Origin: Neorhizobium tomejilense
Lineage (GTDB): Bacteria > Pseudomonadota > Alphaproteobacteria > Rhizobiales > Rhizobiaceae
Assembly (NCBI GenBank): GCA_002968845.1
Contig: PVBG01000004.1
Coordinates: forward strand, 310,001 to 374,000
DNA length: 64,000 nt
Direction of reading: 5' to 3'
In this document: one piece after another, positions 17,877-26,943 of the stretch
How positions within the stretch are numbered: position 1 is the first letter of the stretch
Layout of the letters: each line of letters begins with the position of its first letter
Made by a program: the position numbers and the translations under genes
The notes under the pieces: model-generated
What the model was told of the DNA's origin: nothing
Database searches by the model: none
The model's input: the letters and a program-made list of their open reading frames with translations, nothing else

Positions 17877-18314
17877 TTATCCCTCGCGCGATGAGAATGA
17901 GACAAAGAACTGGCCGGCGAGCTTTTTCGATGTCGCCTGCACCAGTCTGCCGCCCAATGCTGCAATCTTTCCACCGATATCCACATTGGCGCTGTAGGTC
18001 AGGAAGGTGGCATTGCCATCCTGCGCAAGCCTGACAACGCAGTCTCCCTTGGCGAAACCGGCGATGCCGCCGTTTCCCTTGCCGATGATGCGGCAGCTCT
18101 CCGGCGCCTCGATATCGATGATCTCGACGGTGGCTGCAAAGGTTGCGGAAACCGGACCTATCTTGAGCACGACCTTCGCGTCGAAACTGTTCTCGGCCGT
18201 CTGCGTCAGTTCCTTGCACCCAGGAATGCAACGGCGCAGGACATCGGGATCGAAGAGCCTCACCCACACGTCGTCGCGTGGCTCTTCCAGCCGGTACTCT
18301 CCAGTGATTTCCAT
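17877..18314 (-). CDS. CoxG-like SRPBCC protein
   Basis: This 145-residue protein has the SRPBCC (START-like) fold of the CoxG family. Visible features are the N-terminal GEYRLEEPRDDVWVRLFDP and the PGCKELTQT turn, followed by a glycine-rich mid region. CoxG proteins accompany CoxMSL-type molybdenum hydroxylases and are thought to help membrane attachment or maturation. It is the last gene of the minus-strand operon that starts at 26749. The start at 18314 is chosen because it matches the family start; upstream codons in this frame overlap the livF end without family similarity. Confidence 0.85.
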   Translation of the reverse strand: MEITGEYRLEEPRDDVWVRLFDPDVLRRCIPGCKELTQTAENSFDAKVVLKIGPVSATFAATVEIIDIEAPESCRIIGKGNGGIAGFAKGDCVVRLAQDGNATFLTYSANVDIGGKIAALGGRLVQATSKKLAGQFFVSFSSREG

Positions 18315-18387
18315 AAAAATATCGCTCTTCGCCGCGCAAGCGACGAAGCCCTGTGTTCGATGATGATCGGGTCGGTGGATTGCGGGC

Positions 18388-19098
18388 TCAGACCGCGCAG
18401 TATCGCTCCTGAATGTCCTTGTCCGCCAGAAGTGTTGCCGCATCGCTGCGATAGACGATCTCGCCCTGGTCGACGATAACCGCCCGGTCCGCAAGGTTCA
18501 GCGCCCATTCGACGTTCTGCTCGACGAGGAGCAGCGTCGTTCCCTCCTCCCGCAGCCGCCTGAACAGCGCGCCCATCTCCTCGACCAGCACGGGCATGAT
18601 GCCTTCCGACGGCTCGTCGAGCAGGATCATCTTCGGCCGGGCGATCATGGCGCGGGCTATCGCCAACATCTGCTGCTCGCCGCCCGACATGGTTACACCT
18701 TCCTGGTGCAACCGCTCCTTCAAGCGCGGGAAACTGCGGGCAATCTCGTCGATCGCAGCCGCCTCGTCGATCCGCTTGCGGTCGGCGACAAGCCCCAGCT
18801 GCAGGTTTTCCAGCACCGTCAGCCCCCGCACGATACGGCGTTCTTCCGGAACATAGGCGAGGCCGCGGACATAGCGGTCATGAGCCTTTAGCCGGGATAT
18901 GTCTTCGCCGTCGAACCGTATGGCGCCGGTGGTGCGCGGTATGAGCCCCATGATCGAACGGATGATGCTCGTCTTGCCGGCGCCGTTGCGGCCGACAAGC
19001 GCGACGATCTCGCCCGGTTCCACCGCGAACGACACCCCGTGAAGCACATGGCTCGCGCCATACCAGCCGTTCAGGCCTTCGATTTCAAGCATAGCCAT
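18388..19098 (-). CDS. livF: Branched-chain-type ABC importer ATPase (LivF family), first system
   Basis: This 236-residue ATPase energises the importer encoded by the four genes upstream. Walker A is GRNGAGKT, the signature is MSGGEQQ and Walker B is ILLDEPSEGI. Start ATG 19098 overlaps the end of livG by 14 bases; ATGs at 19101 and 19092 are alternatives. LivF proteins pair with LivG as a heterodimer. The gene order SBP-livH-livM-livG-livF and its place behind the hydroxylase genes imply uptake of the hydroxylase substrate rather than of amino acids. Confidence 0.92.
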   Translation of the reverse strand: MAMLEIEGLNGWYGASHVLHGVSFAVEPGEIVALVGRNGAGKTSIIRSIMGLIPRTTGAIRFDGEDISRLKAHDRYVRGLAYVPEERRIVRGLTVLENLQLGLVADRKRIDEAAAIDEIARSFPRLKERLHQEGVTMSGGEQQMLAIARAMIARPKMILLDEPSEGIMPVLVEEMGALFRRLREEGTTLLLVEQNVEWALNLADRAVIVDQGEIVYRSDAATLLADKDIQERYCAV

Positions 19099-19840
19099 CA
19101 TTTTGTCCCAGGTAGACGCGACGAACCTCGGAGTTCGCCTGGATTTCGGTCGGTGTCCCGTCGGCCAGCAACTGGCCATGGTGAAGGACGAGCACGCGGT
19201 CGCTGAGGCCGAGGATCATCTTCATCTTGTGCTCGACCAGCAGGATGGTGCGTTGGGCCGCCAGCTTCTCTATCAGCGCGACCATCTCGCGCGTCTCTTC
19301 CGGCCCCATCCCGGCGGTCGGCTCGTCGAGCAGAAGAAGCGCCGGATCGGCGACCAGGGCGATAGCGATCTCCAGCGCACGCTGCTGTCCATGCGCCAGG
19401 AATTTCGCCGGCGTCGCCGCCCGTGCCGACAACCCGACCGATGCGAGCATTGCCGAGGCTCTGTCCTCGCTATCCCTATCGGCACTGCGGTCTGCCCAGA
19501 TGTTCATCCGGGACCGGAAAGCCTGTGCCGCGACGCGGACGTTCTCGAGGACGGAAAGGTTGGGGAAGATGTTGGTGATCTGGTAGGAACGGGCGATGCC
19601 GCGGTGCACATAGTCGTGCTGTGGCACGCCCGCCATATCCGCACCCCGAAACCTGAGCGTTCCGCTCGATGGTTTCAGGGCGCCGGACAGGATGTTGAAG
19701 AAGGTGCTCTTGCCGGCACCGTTCGGCCCGATGATGGCGGTGATCTGGCCTTCCTGGAAATCGGCCGTCACATCCTTCAAGGCGACCAGTCCGCCGAACT
19801 GCTTGCCGATATTGGTGACGCTCATGATGGGTGCGCTCAT
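19085..19840 (-). CDS. livG: Branched-chain-type ABC importer ATPase (LivG family), first system
   Basis: This 251-residue ATPase is the second nucleotide-binding subunit of the importer. It has Walker A GPNGAGKST, Walker B LLLLDEPTAGM and the LivG C-terminal extension with YLGQ. The signature is LAHGQQR, the usual relaxed form in LivG proteins. It overlaps the livM stop by four bases and the livF start by 14, so the three are translationally coupled. Confidence 0.92.
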   Translation of the reverse strand: MSAPIMSVTNIGKQFGGLVALKDVTADFQEGQITAIIGPNGAGKSTFFNILSGALKPSSGTLRFRGADMAGVPQHDYVHRGIARSYQITNIFPNLSVLENVRVAAQAFRSRMNIWADRSADRDSEDRASAMLASVGLSARAATPAKFLAHGQQRALEIAIALVADPALLLLDEPTAGMGPEETREMVALIEKLAAQRTILLVEHKMKMILGLSDRVLVLHHGQLLADGTPTEIQANSEVRRVYLGQNDGYA

Positions 19841-20835
19841 CGGCTTTTACCCCAGGATATCAAGGTGCCCCAGATGCCCTTGGGCAGATAGAGGACAAAG
19901 AGGATGAAGATCACGCCGACAATCAGCTGCCAGTTGGATGTCCAGAGCGAGAAGATGTCCTCCATCGAAAGAAACGCCAGCGCGCCGATGAAGGGACCGA
20001 AGAAGCTGCCGGCGCCGCCGAGCAGCGTCATCATCACGATCAGACCGGACGTATGGTAGTGGAGCGAATCCAGGGGCACGATCGAAATATGCATTGCCGA
20101 CAGCGTGCCCGCGAGCCCGCAGAGAATGCCTGAAAGGATGAAGGACAACAGCTTGGTTCGCTCGACATCATAGCCGCAGGCGCGCGCCCGTGTCTCGTTT
20201 TCGCGGATCGCCTCGATCACCGCGCCGAAAGGCGAATTCAGGACCCTCGACACGAACCAGAGCGCCGCCGCGACCACGATCATGATCGCGTAATATTTCA
20301 CGAGGGGATCGAGGAAATTTACCGAGAAGCCAGGAAGGTGCAGCGTGCTGACCGTAAAGCCGCGCAGACCGTTTTCGCCACCGGTCCAGGAGGAGGCTTG
20401 CAGCGCCGCATAGTAGACAAGCTGTGCCAGCGCGAGCGTCACCATCGAGAAGTAGATGCCACGCGTGCGGATGGCGAGCACCCCCATGACCGTCGCAAGC
20501 AGGCCCGAAACCAGCACGCCGATCAGCATCGCGATGAACCAGTGGATCCCGAAAGCACCGATCGCGATACCCGTTGCATAGGCTCCGGCTCCGAAGAAGG
20601 CCGCATGACCGAAGGAAAGCAGGCCGGTATAACCGAAGAGCAGGTTGTAACCGACCGCGACAAGGCCGTAGATCAACACGTTGACGGCCAGCGCCTGCGA
20701 GGGCAGCACCCAGGGCAGGATGCAGAGCGCCAGGATTGAAAGCGGCACCCGCCAGCGGCTGACGTTGGAAAACAGGGTCGCGAAGCTGCGTCGGGCGGGC
20801 GCCGGGACAAGTTCCGCATTTTTGATGACGGACAT
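19837..20835 (-). CDS. livM: Branched-chain-type ABC importer permease (LivM family), first system
   Basis: This 332-residue inner-membrane protein has about nine hydrophobic segments and the LivM motifs GYNLLFGYTGLLSFGHAAFFG and AIRENETRARACGYDV; the latter region is the cytoplasmic coupling loop. The start at 20835 follows AGGGAGA, whereas an upstream in-frame ATG lies within the livH end. It lies 10 bp after livH and overlaps livG by four bases. It forms the translocation channel with LivH. Confidence 0.92.
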   Translation of the reverse strand: MSVIKNAELVPAPARRSFATLFSNVSRWRVPLSILALCILPWVLPSQALAVNVLIYGLVAVGYNLLFGYTGLLSFGHAAFFGAGAYATGIAIGAFGIHWFIAMLIGVLVSGLLATVMGVLAIRTRGIYFSMVTLALAQLVYYAALQASSWTGGENGLRGFTVSTLHLPGFSVNFLDPLVKYYAIMIVVAAALWFVSRVLNSPFGAVIEAIRENETRARACGYDVERTKLLSFILSGILCGLAGTLSAMHISIVPLDSLHYHTSGLIVMMTLLGGAGSFFGPFIGALAFLSMEDIFSLWTSNWQLIVGVIFILFVLYLPKGIWGTLISWGKSR

Positions 20836-20845
20836 GGCGGTCTCC

Positions 20846-21721
20846 CTAGAGTCCAGGTGCGGCGCGGCCATAAAGGCCGTTCGGGCGCACCAGCAGAATG
20901 AGCGCCATCAGCGCGAACATGACGATCGTCGCCATTTCCGGGGCGAAGAGCGATGTCATGCTGACCGAGACGCCGACGATGAGGCCGGCAATGACGGCGC
21001 CAGGAAGCGAGCCCATGCCGCCGATCACCGTCACCACGAAGGCTTCGGCCAACACAAGCGTGCCCATTTCCGGGCTGACATTGCGCATCGGTGCAGCAAG
21101 CACACCGCCGAGTGCGGTGATGCCGACCCCGATACCGAACACGATCAACCACAATCTGCTGATATCGACGCCCAGCACCCGCATGATCAGCGGATCGGCG
21201 GAACCCGCCCTGACGATCAGGCCGAATTTCGTCTTTTCGAGGCCGATCCACAGCAGCAACAGGACGGCGACAACCACGCCGATGACGAAAAGCCGGTAGA
21301 GCGGGAAAAAGCCGATGCCGAGGTTCACCACGCCGCGAAGCGCTGCCGGCGTCGAGAACGGAATGCCGTCGGTGCCGAAAAATATGCGCACCGCCTCGAC
21401 CAGCACGTAACCAAGACCGAAGGTGAGAAGCAGCGGATCGTCCGGCGAGCGGCCATAGAGAGGACGGATGAGGAAACGCTCGATCAGCATGCCGAACAGG
21501 CCGATCATGACCGGCGCGATCAGAAGAGCCCACCAGAAGCTCCCCGTCAGGCCGGCCACGTAGAGCCCCGCATAGGCTCCCACCATGAACAGCGCACCAT
21601 GCGCGAAATTCACGATGCCGAGCATGCCGAAGATGATCGACAGGCCGAGCGCAACCATGATCAGGACCGCGCCCAGCGCGAGGCCCGAAAACAGCTGCAT
21701 TGCAATCAATTGGACAGTCAT
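20846..21721 (-). CDS. livH: Branched-chain-type ABC importer permease (LivH family), first system
   Basis: This 291-residue inner-membrane permease shows the LivH hallmarks ALGLSIIFGMLGIVNFAHGA near the N-terminus and a late VVTVIGGMGSLPGAVIAG loop. About eight hydrophobic segments are present. It comes 21 bp after the binding-protein gene and 10 bp before livM. With LivM it makes the membrane channel of the importer. Confidence 0.92.
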   Translation of the reverse strand: MTVQLIAMQLFSGLALGAVLIMVALGLSIIFGMLGIVNFAHGALFMVGAYAGLYVAGLTGSFWWALLIAPVMIGLFGMLIERFLIRPLYGRSPDDPLLLTFGLGYVLVEAVRIFFGTDGIPFSTPAALRGVVNLGIGFFPLYRLFVIGVVVAVLLLLWIGLEKTKFGLIVRAGSADPLIMRVLGVDISRLWLIVFGIGVGITALGGVLAAPMRNVSPEMGTLVLAEAFVVTVIGGMGSLPGAVIAGLIVGVSVSMTSLFAPEMATIVMFALMALILLVRPNGLYGRAAPGL

Positions 21722-21742
21722 GACCTCATCCGTCCCAGGGTA

Positions 21743-22993
21743 TCAGCTCTTGAAGCCGAGTTCGGAGCAGGTTCGCAAAACGCTCTCCGATGCAGGTTCC
21801 GCGGCGACGATCTTGAAAAGATCGGCATCCGATTTCATCGCGCTTTTCGCTTTGGATTCCAGGACGAGTACCGATTGCATCGACTGGTGGTCGCACTTGC
21901 GGTAGGACTGCTCTCCCTTGGCGATATCATATTTCAGCGCTTCCAGAGCCGCGATGACCTTCTGTGGCTCCGTCCCGCCTGCCTTTTCGATGGCCATCAA
22001 CAGCGAAGCGACGCCGGTATAACCGTAGGCTCCGTAGTCGGTCGGGATCGTGCCCTTATACATGGCCCTGAAGGCGTCGTTGAACGCCTTTGCGGAAGGC
22101 ACCGTTTCTTCCAGGCCCCAGTAATAGTTCGCGCCGCCGGTGACACCTTCGAAGACTTCGGGATCGACCGCAAGCCGCTGGTTGTGCAGCAGCACCGGCA
22201 CGACGATCTTCATCTGGTCCTTCACGCCGAAATCCACGGCCTGCTTGATGGAATTGGCCTGGTCGCGGCCGAAATTGCAGATGCAGAGGATGTCTGCGCC
22301 TGATGCCAGGATGGTCGGGATGAAGGTCGAATAGTCCGCCGCGCCGAACGGGTGCAGGATTTCGCTGACCGTCTGCGCACCGATTTCCTTGGCTGCCCGC
22401 CTGAAACCGCGCAGCATCTCGTGGCCGTAGGCATAGTCGGCAACAAGATAGGCGACCTTCGAACCCTTCTTGAAACTGTGCTTGGCGACAACCGCGGTCG
22501 TCATCGTCGGATTGAGCGCCTCATGGAACGTATAGGGGCTGAAATCCTTGGTCTCGTTGATGGTGTCCGACTGGCTGATCGAGATGTACAGCATGTTGCG
22601 GGCACGGGTCACCTCGTTGACCGCAAGCTGTACGGCGCTCGAAAGTGCGCCGACCACCGCATGGACCTTGTCCTTTTCGATCAGTTCGAGCGTGCGGGTG
22701 GCGGCTTCGCCGGCATTCAGCTTGTCGTCGCGCACCAGGAGCTCGACCTTGCGGCCGGCAATTCCACCCTTGTCGTTGGCGAGCTTTACCGCCAGCTGGG
22801 CGCTGCGGACCTGGTCGTTGGCCTCGGCGGCGAACGGGCCGGTCAAAGGCGTCGGAAACCCGATGCGGATGGTTTCCGCCTGCGCCCGGGCTATCCATGG
22901 CATCGAAAGTGTTCCAGCCACGCCGGCCAACCCGATAAGGGCTGCACGGCGGCCGATCGGCCTCAAAGCCAGCTTCTCAATTCCGTTTGTCAT
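21743..22993 (-). CDS. ABC substrate-binding protein, Leu/Ile/Val-binding fold, first system
   Basis: This 416-residue periplasmic protein has the type I binding fold (Peripla_BP_6) of LivK-like proteins. The start at 22993 follows GGAGGAGGAC. The signal peptide has a Tat-like GRRAALIG motif and ends near WIARAQA. IGFPTPLTGPFAAEAND begins the mature fold, and KLANDKGGIAGRKVELLVRD follows. Family members often bind aromatic or other non-amino-acid acids. It lies between the hydroxylase catalytic subunit and livH, so it is the specificity determinant of this operon. Confidence 0.9.
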   Translation of the reverse strand: MTNGIEKLALRPIGRRAALIGLAGVAGTLSMPWIARAQAETIRIGFPTPLTGPFAAEANDQVRSAQLAVKLANDKGGIAGRKVELLVRDDKLNAGEAATRTLELIEKDKVHAVVGALSSAVQLAVNEVTRARNMLYISISQSDTINETKDFSPYTFHEALNPTMTTAVVAKHSFKKGSKVAYLVADYAYGHEMLRGFRRAAKEIGAQTVSEILHPFGAADYSTFIPTILASGADILCICNFGRDQANSIKQAVDFGVKDQMKIVVPVLLHNQRLAVDPEVFEGVTGGANYYWGLEETVPSAKAFNDAFRAMYKGTIPTDYGAYGYTGVASLLMAIEKAGGTEPQKVIAALEALKYDIAKGEQSYRKCDHQSMQSVLVLESKAKSAMKSDADLFKIVAAEPASESVLRTCSELGFKS

Positions 22994-23028
22994 CCTGTCC
23001 TCCTCCTGACATCGGATCGTTGTTGCAT

Positions 23029-25398
23029 TCAGATCGTGCCGAGCGCCCTCAATATGCGCGTCGGCGTCATCGGTATCTGCGTCAGCACCGCGCCGTGACC
23101 CACAAGCGCATCGTTGACGGCATTCATCGCAGCGGCGGATGCCGCCGCCGTCCCTGCTTCGCCGCAGCCCTTTGCACCGAGTTCGGTGTCCCGGGTCGGC
23201 GTTTCGACGTGGGAAATCTCGATATCCGGCATCTCGCAGGCCATCGGCACGAGGTAATCGGCAAGCGAGCCGTTGGTGAGCTGACCTTCCTCGTTGTAGA
23301 GGCATTCCTCGAAAAAGGCCGCGCCCAGTCCCTGCACCACGCCGCCCCGCACCTGTTCGTCCACCAGCAGCGGATTGATGATGCGGCCGCAGTCCTCGAC
23401 CACCCAATGCTTGAGAATCTTCACGAAGCCGGTCTCCGCATCCACTTCGACCAGGCAGCCCTGGGCTCCGTTCGTGAATGCGAACGGATAACCCTGCGGC
23501 GCATAGTGATGCACAACGGAAAGCTGCGCCTGGGTTTCGGGCGGCAGCGTGTCCGACCGGAAGAAGGCGATGCGCGCGACTTCCGAGAGCCTAACGCGCT
23601 GCTGGCCCGTGACCGCCTCGACGATCCAGTCGGCGCGGATATCAAGCTCGCCCGGTTGCGCCTGCAGGATGAGACCCGCAACGGCGAGCAGATTTGCCTT
23701 CAGCTTGCGCGCCGCCTGCAGCGCCGTTTCGCCGCCGATGCCCGCTCCACGACAGGCCCAGGTGGCACCCCCATGGGGTGTCGTATCGGTGTCGCCGGTC
23801 ATCACCCGGACTTTTTCCCGATCGATGCCGAGCTGGTCCGCGACGATCTGACCGATGATGGTCTCCGTCCCCTGCCCCTGTTCGGTCACGGAAATCGAAC
23901 AATGCACCTCGCCGGAAGGCGTCAGCTTGAGGATGGCGCCGTCCTGCGCGGAAATCCGCGCGCCACCGACCCCATAAAAAGCCGGGCTCGGGTTGGTGAT
24001 CTCCACGAAAAGGGCGATACCGATGCCGCGCAGGATGCCTTTCTGCCGCTGATCGGCCTGCTCCGCACGAAGAGCGTCATAGTTCATGATCGACTTCAGC
24101 CGCGCGAGACAGACCTGGTGGGAGAGCTTTTCGAACTGGTACCCGGTCGGCGATGTGCGGGGATAGCTGCTGTCGGGAATGAGATTGCGCTCGCGGATTT
24201 CAAACGGATCGAGGCCGAGTTCGCGCGCCGCGGCATCGACCAGGCATTCCGTCACCGCGCAGGCAATCGGATGCCCGACGGCGCGGTACTGGCTGGTCTG
24301 CACCTTGTTCTGGAACACGACCGAAAGATTGGCGCGATAAGAAGAGAAGTCATAAGGGGCACCCATCAGGCGGATGACCTGGTTTCCCTCGACCGCGCTG
24401 GTGCGCGGGTAGCTCGAAAAGGCACCGATCGCGGTTAGGTCGTCTACATCCATAGCGGTGATGCGACCGTCCCTGTCGAGGGCAAGACGCCCGGTTATCC
24501 GGTGATCGCGGGCATGAATATCCGAGACGAAGGATTCCATCCGGTCGGCGACGTATTTGATGGGGCGACCGAGCCGGATCGAGGCGCCGACGACCGCCAT
24601 CTCCTCGTGATAGACATGCAGTTTCATTCCGAACGAACCGCCGATATCCGGCGCGATGACGCGGACATTGGCTTCCGGAATGCCGTAGTGGCGGGAATAG
24701 ACATCCTGGAACTGATAGGGTGTCTGGGTCGCGTGGTGGGCAGTCAGCCGGTTCTCGCTCGGATCGTAATCGGCAACGATGGCGCGCGGTTCGAGCGTCA
24801 CCGCCGTGTGCCGGCCGAAAACGAAGCTCTGCTCGACCGTCGTGTCCGCTGCATCGAATGCCTCCTCGACGCCGCCGCTGTCGAGTTTCGTGGCAAAGCA
24901 GATATTGTCGGCGAGCTCTTGCGACATCGCCGCGGCAGACATGGCCTCGACCGGGTCCGCCAGTGCCGGGAGCTCCTCGATATCGACGATCACCAGCTCG
25001 GCGGCGTCTTCGGCGATTGCCCTGCTGTCGGCAACGATGAGAACGACCGGCTGCCCTGACCACGTCACCTTTCCAAGAGGTAGCGGCACTTGCGGCGGAG
25101 ACTTCATATTGCTGAAATGCTCGAGTGTTCCGGTCCAGGGGGCACAGATCGATGCCAGGTCCTCGCCCGTGAAGACGGCACGAACGCCGGAGAGGGCCTT
25201 TGCCTCCTCGATATCGATCGAAACAATTTTTCCATGCGCATAAGGACTGCGGACGAAAGCCGCATGCAGCATGCGCGGCAGCACGAGATCGGTCACGTAC
25301 CGCCCCCGACCTTCGAGCAGGCGTTTGGCATTCGGTCGCGATACCGAACGGCCGATATAGGAGTTAGGCCTGTCGATGGAGCCGGCGAACGCGTTCAT
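23029..25398 (-). CDS. Molybdopterin subunit of a three-subunit molybdenum hydroxylase (CoxL-like)
   Basis: This 789-residue protein is the catalytic subunit of a xanthine-oxidase-family hydroxylase. GRYVTDLVLPRMLHAAFVRSP begins the first domain, and IAPDIGGSFGMK and the active-site Glu in GAKGCGEAG (Glu747) mark the cofactor domain. The AYRCSFR active-site loop of true CO dehydrogenase is absent: the corresponding place reads YRAVGHP. The enzyme therefore probably hydroxylates an organic substrate such as an aromatic acid, aldehyde or heterocycle. Its start overlaps the iron-sulfur gene stop by four bases. Confidence 0.9.
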   Translation of the reverse strand: MNAFAGSIDRPNSYIGRSVSRPNAKRLLEGRGRYVTDLVLPRMLHAAFVRSPYAHGKIVSIDIEEAKALSGVRAVFTGEDLASICAPWTGTLEHFSNMKSPPQVPLPLGKVTWSGQPVVLIVADSRAIAEDAAELVIVDIEELPALADPVEAMSAAAMSQELADNICFATKLDSGGVEEAFDAADTTVEQSFVFGRHTAVTLEPRAIVADYDPSENRLTAHHATQTPYQFQDVYSRHYGIPEANVRVIAPDIGGSFGMKLHVYHEEMAVVGASIRLGRPIKYVADRMESFVSDIHARDHRITGRLALDRDGRITAMDVDDLTAIGAFSSYPRTSAVEGNQVIRLMGAPYDFSSYRANLSVVFQNKVQTSQYRAVGHPIACAVTECLVDAAARELGLDPFEIRERNLIPDSSYPRTSPTGYQFEKLSHQVCLARLKSIMNYDALRAEQADQRQKGILRGIGIALFVEITNPSPAFYGVGGARISAQDGAILKLTPSGEVHCSISVTEQGQGTETIIGQIVADQLGIDREKVRVMTGDTDTTPHGGATWACRGAGIGGETALQAARKLKANLLAVAGLILQAQPGELDIRADWIVEAVTGQQRVRLSEVARIAFFRSDTLPPETQAQLSVVHHYAPQGYPFAFTNGAQGCLVEVDAETGFVKILKHWVVEDCGRIINPLLVDEQVRGGVVQGLGAAFFEECLYNEEGQLTNGSLADYLVPMACEMPDIEISHVETPTRDTELGAKGCGEAGTAAASAAAMNAVNDALVGHGAVLTQIPMTPTRILRALGTI

Positions 25399-25892
25399 GC
25401 CTTCTCCTCCTCCATATGCTGCCGGCGCTGTCTCGCCGTCGTTTCGATCGCATCGACGATCGATTCGTAACCGGTACAGCGACAGTAGTTTCCGGAGAGC
25501 GCGTCACGGATGCCGTCGCGATCGGGCTCGTCGCCGGACGCCAGAATCCCGTAGGCGCTCACCAGCATGCCCGGAGTGCAGAAGCCGCATTGCAAGGCAT
25601 TGCGCTCATGAAACTCCTTCTGGAGGTCGTCGATCGCTCTGCGATGGGTCAGGCCCTCGATCGTCTCGACGGCGCAGCCATCGGCCTGCACCGCAAACAT
25701 CAGGCAGGCATGCACCGGTCGGTCGTCCAGCAGTACCAGGCAGGCGCCGCAGACGCCCATTTCGCAACCCGTATGGGTGCCGGTGAGCTGGATGTCCTGC
25801 CGCAGGAAATCGGCAAGCGTGGTGCGCGGCGCAACCAGCGCCTCGATTGTCTCGCCGTTCACGGCCAGCGAAATCGCCACCTTGCCGCTCAT
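25395..25892 (-). CDS. 2Fe-2S subunit of a three-subunit molybdenum hydroxylase (CoxS-like)
   Basis: This 165-residue protein carries both [2Fe-2S] clusters of a trimeric molybdenum hydroxylase. The first has Cys43, Cys48, Cys51 and Cys63 (in GCEMGVCGACLVLLDD and HAC), and the second has Cys102, Cys105, Cys137 and Cys139 (in QCGFC and YCRC). It passes electrons from the molybdenum centre to the FAD subunit. It overlaps both neighbours by four bases, so the three subunits are translationally coupled in M-S-L order. Confidence 0.93.
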   Translation of the reverse strand: MSGKVAISLAVNGETIEALVAPRTTLADFLRQDIQLTGTHTGCEMGVCGACLVLLDDRPVHACLMFAVQADGCAVETIEGLTHRRAIDDLQKEFHERNALQCGFCTPGMLVSAYGILASGDEPDRDGIRDALSGNYCRCTGYESIVDAIETTARQRRQHMEEEKA

Positions 25893-26749
25893 CGGCTTGC
25901 CTCCAGCCGGCCGAGCAGCCTTCCGAGCAGCACCCTTGCAAGATGCCGGCGCATCTCTGGAGGCGTATGCTCGTCGCCGACCGGATCAAGCTCCGTGCCG
26001 AGTACGTCCTGTGCCTGCCGGATCGCCTCCGGCGTCAACTGCCGCCCGGTCAGCGCGGCTTCGACGGCACGCACCCTGACCGGCGTCGAGCCCACCGAAA
26101 GGAAAGCGATCCGCATGCGTTCGACAAAACCGCCCTGCATCTGCGCATCGATGCCCGCCCCGACGATTGCATAATCGCCGCGCCGACGGGCCAGTTCGTC
26201 AAAGGCCGTCCGGGTTTTCGCGGTTGCCAAGGGTACGTATACCGCGGTGACGATCTCGCCCGGCTGAAGCGCCGTTTCATAGAGATCGATGAAGAAATCC
26301 CCAGCACCGACGCGGCGGCTGCCTTCAACGGAGGCAATTTCAATGATCGCATCGAGCGCCAGCGCCATGGCGGGAAATTCCGAGGCGGGATCGGCAAGCG
26401 CCAGGCTGCCGCCGAATGTGCCCTTGTTGCGGATCGCCGGGTGCGCCACGAAAGGAGCCGCCTTCGCAAGCAACGGCGCATGTTCCCGCACGAGGTTCGA
26501 GCCGAGAATTTCGCAGTGGCGGGTGGTCGCGCCGATGCGCAGATGACCGCCGGCGAGGGAAAGACCGCGCAGTTCGTCCAGGCGAGCGATATCGATGAGA
26601 AGGCCGGGGGCCTGCAGCCGAAGTGCCAGCGCCGGAACGAGACTCTGCCCTCCCGCAATATAGCTCGCATCACCATCCGCGCTGACGAAAGCTTCCAATG
26701 CTTCCTGCACGCATTTCGGGCGCATGTAATCGAAAGCTCTCGCCTTCAC
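25889..26749 (-). CDS. FAD subunit of a three-subunit molybdenum hydroxylase (CoxM-like)
   Basis: This 286-residue protein is the flavin subunit. The FAD-binding AGGQSLVPALALRLQ region is near residue 35, and the second FAD motif TFGGSLALADPASEFP follows in mid-protein. The start is taken as GTG 26749, because GGGAGGAG lies five bases upstream and the N-terminus then matches the family (VKARAFDYMRP); an upstream ATG would extend it across the operator region. This is the first gene of an eight-to-nine-gene operon running to the CoxG-like gene. A divergent TetR regulator and three operator-like repeats precede it. Confidence 0.9.
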   Translation of the reverse strand: MKARAFDYMRPKCVQEALEAFVSADGDASYIAGGQSLVPALALRLQAPGLLIDIARLDELRGLSLAGGHLRIGATTRHCEILGSNLVREHAPLLAKAAPFVAHPAIRNKGTFGGSLALADPASEFPAMALALDAIIEIASVEGSRRVGAGDFFIDLYETALQPGEIVTAVYVPLATAKTRTAFDELARRRGDYAIVGAGIDAQMQGGFVERMRIAFLSVGSTPVRVRAVEAALTGRQLTPEAIRQAQDVLGTELDPVGDEHTPPEMRRHLARVLLGRLLGRLEASR

Positions 26750-26781
26750 CGGCTCCTCCCACGTGGCCTTCCGGATTTGTG

Positions 26782-26864
26782 ACCACTTGGTTACAATATT
26801 TCGCACGTCGATCCGCTGGTCAAGAAAAATAACCAACTGGTCTCAAATAAAATTACCACTTGGT
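26782..26864. promoter_or_regulatory. Three ACCANNTGGT operator copies for the TetR regulator
   Basis: ACCACTTGGT at 26782-26791, ACCAACTGGT at 26832-26841 and ACCACTTGGT at 26855-26864 share inverted ACCA/TGGT arms. The last two begin 23 bp apart. They lie between the divergent FAD-subunit and TetR genes, where they could control both promoters. The region is noticeably AT-richer than the surrounding genes. Confidence 0.6.
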
Positions 26865-26943
26865 CTCAAACGCCCGCCGCGGTATCGCTATGGGAAATGG
26901 GTTGCCGGTGACTCGGTGACGGGCATGGCAGATCAGGGCAGGC

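Noticed and set aside
20681..22303. A 540-codon plus-strand open frame
   Set aside because: It is antisense to livM, livH and the binding-protein gene, all well supported; the translation is rich in His, Asp and Arg with no family pattern.
23029..25892. Carbon monoxide dehydrogenase
   Set aside because: Subunit layout and a CoxG-like gene suggest it, but the catalytic subunit lacks the AYRCSFR active-site loop, so only a general molybdenum hydroxylase call is supported.
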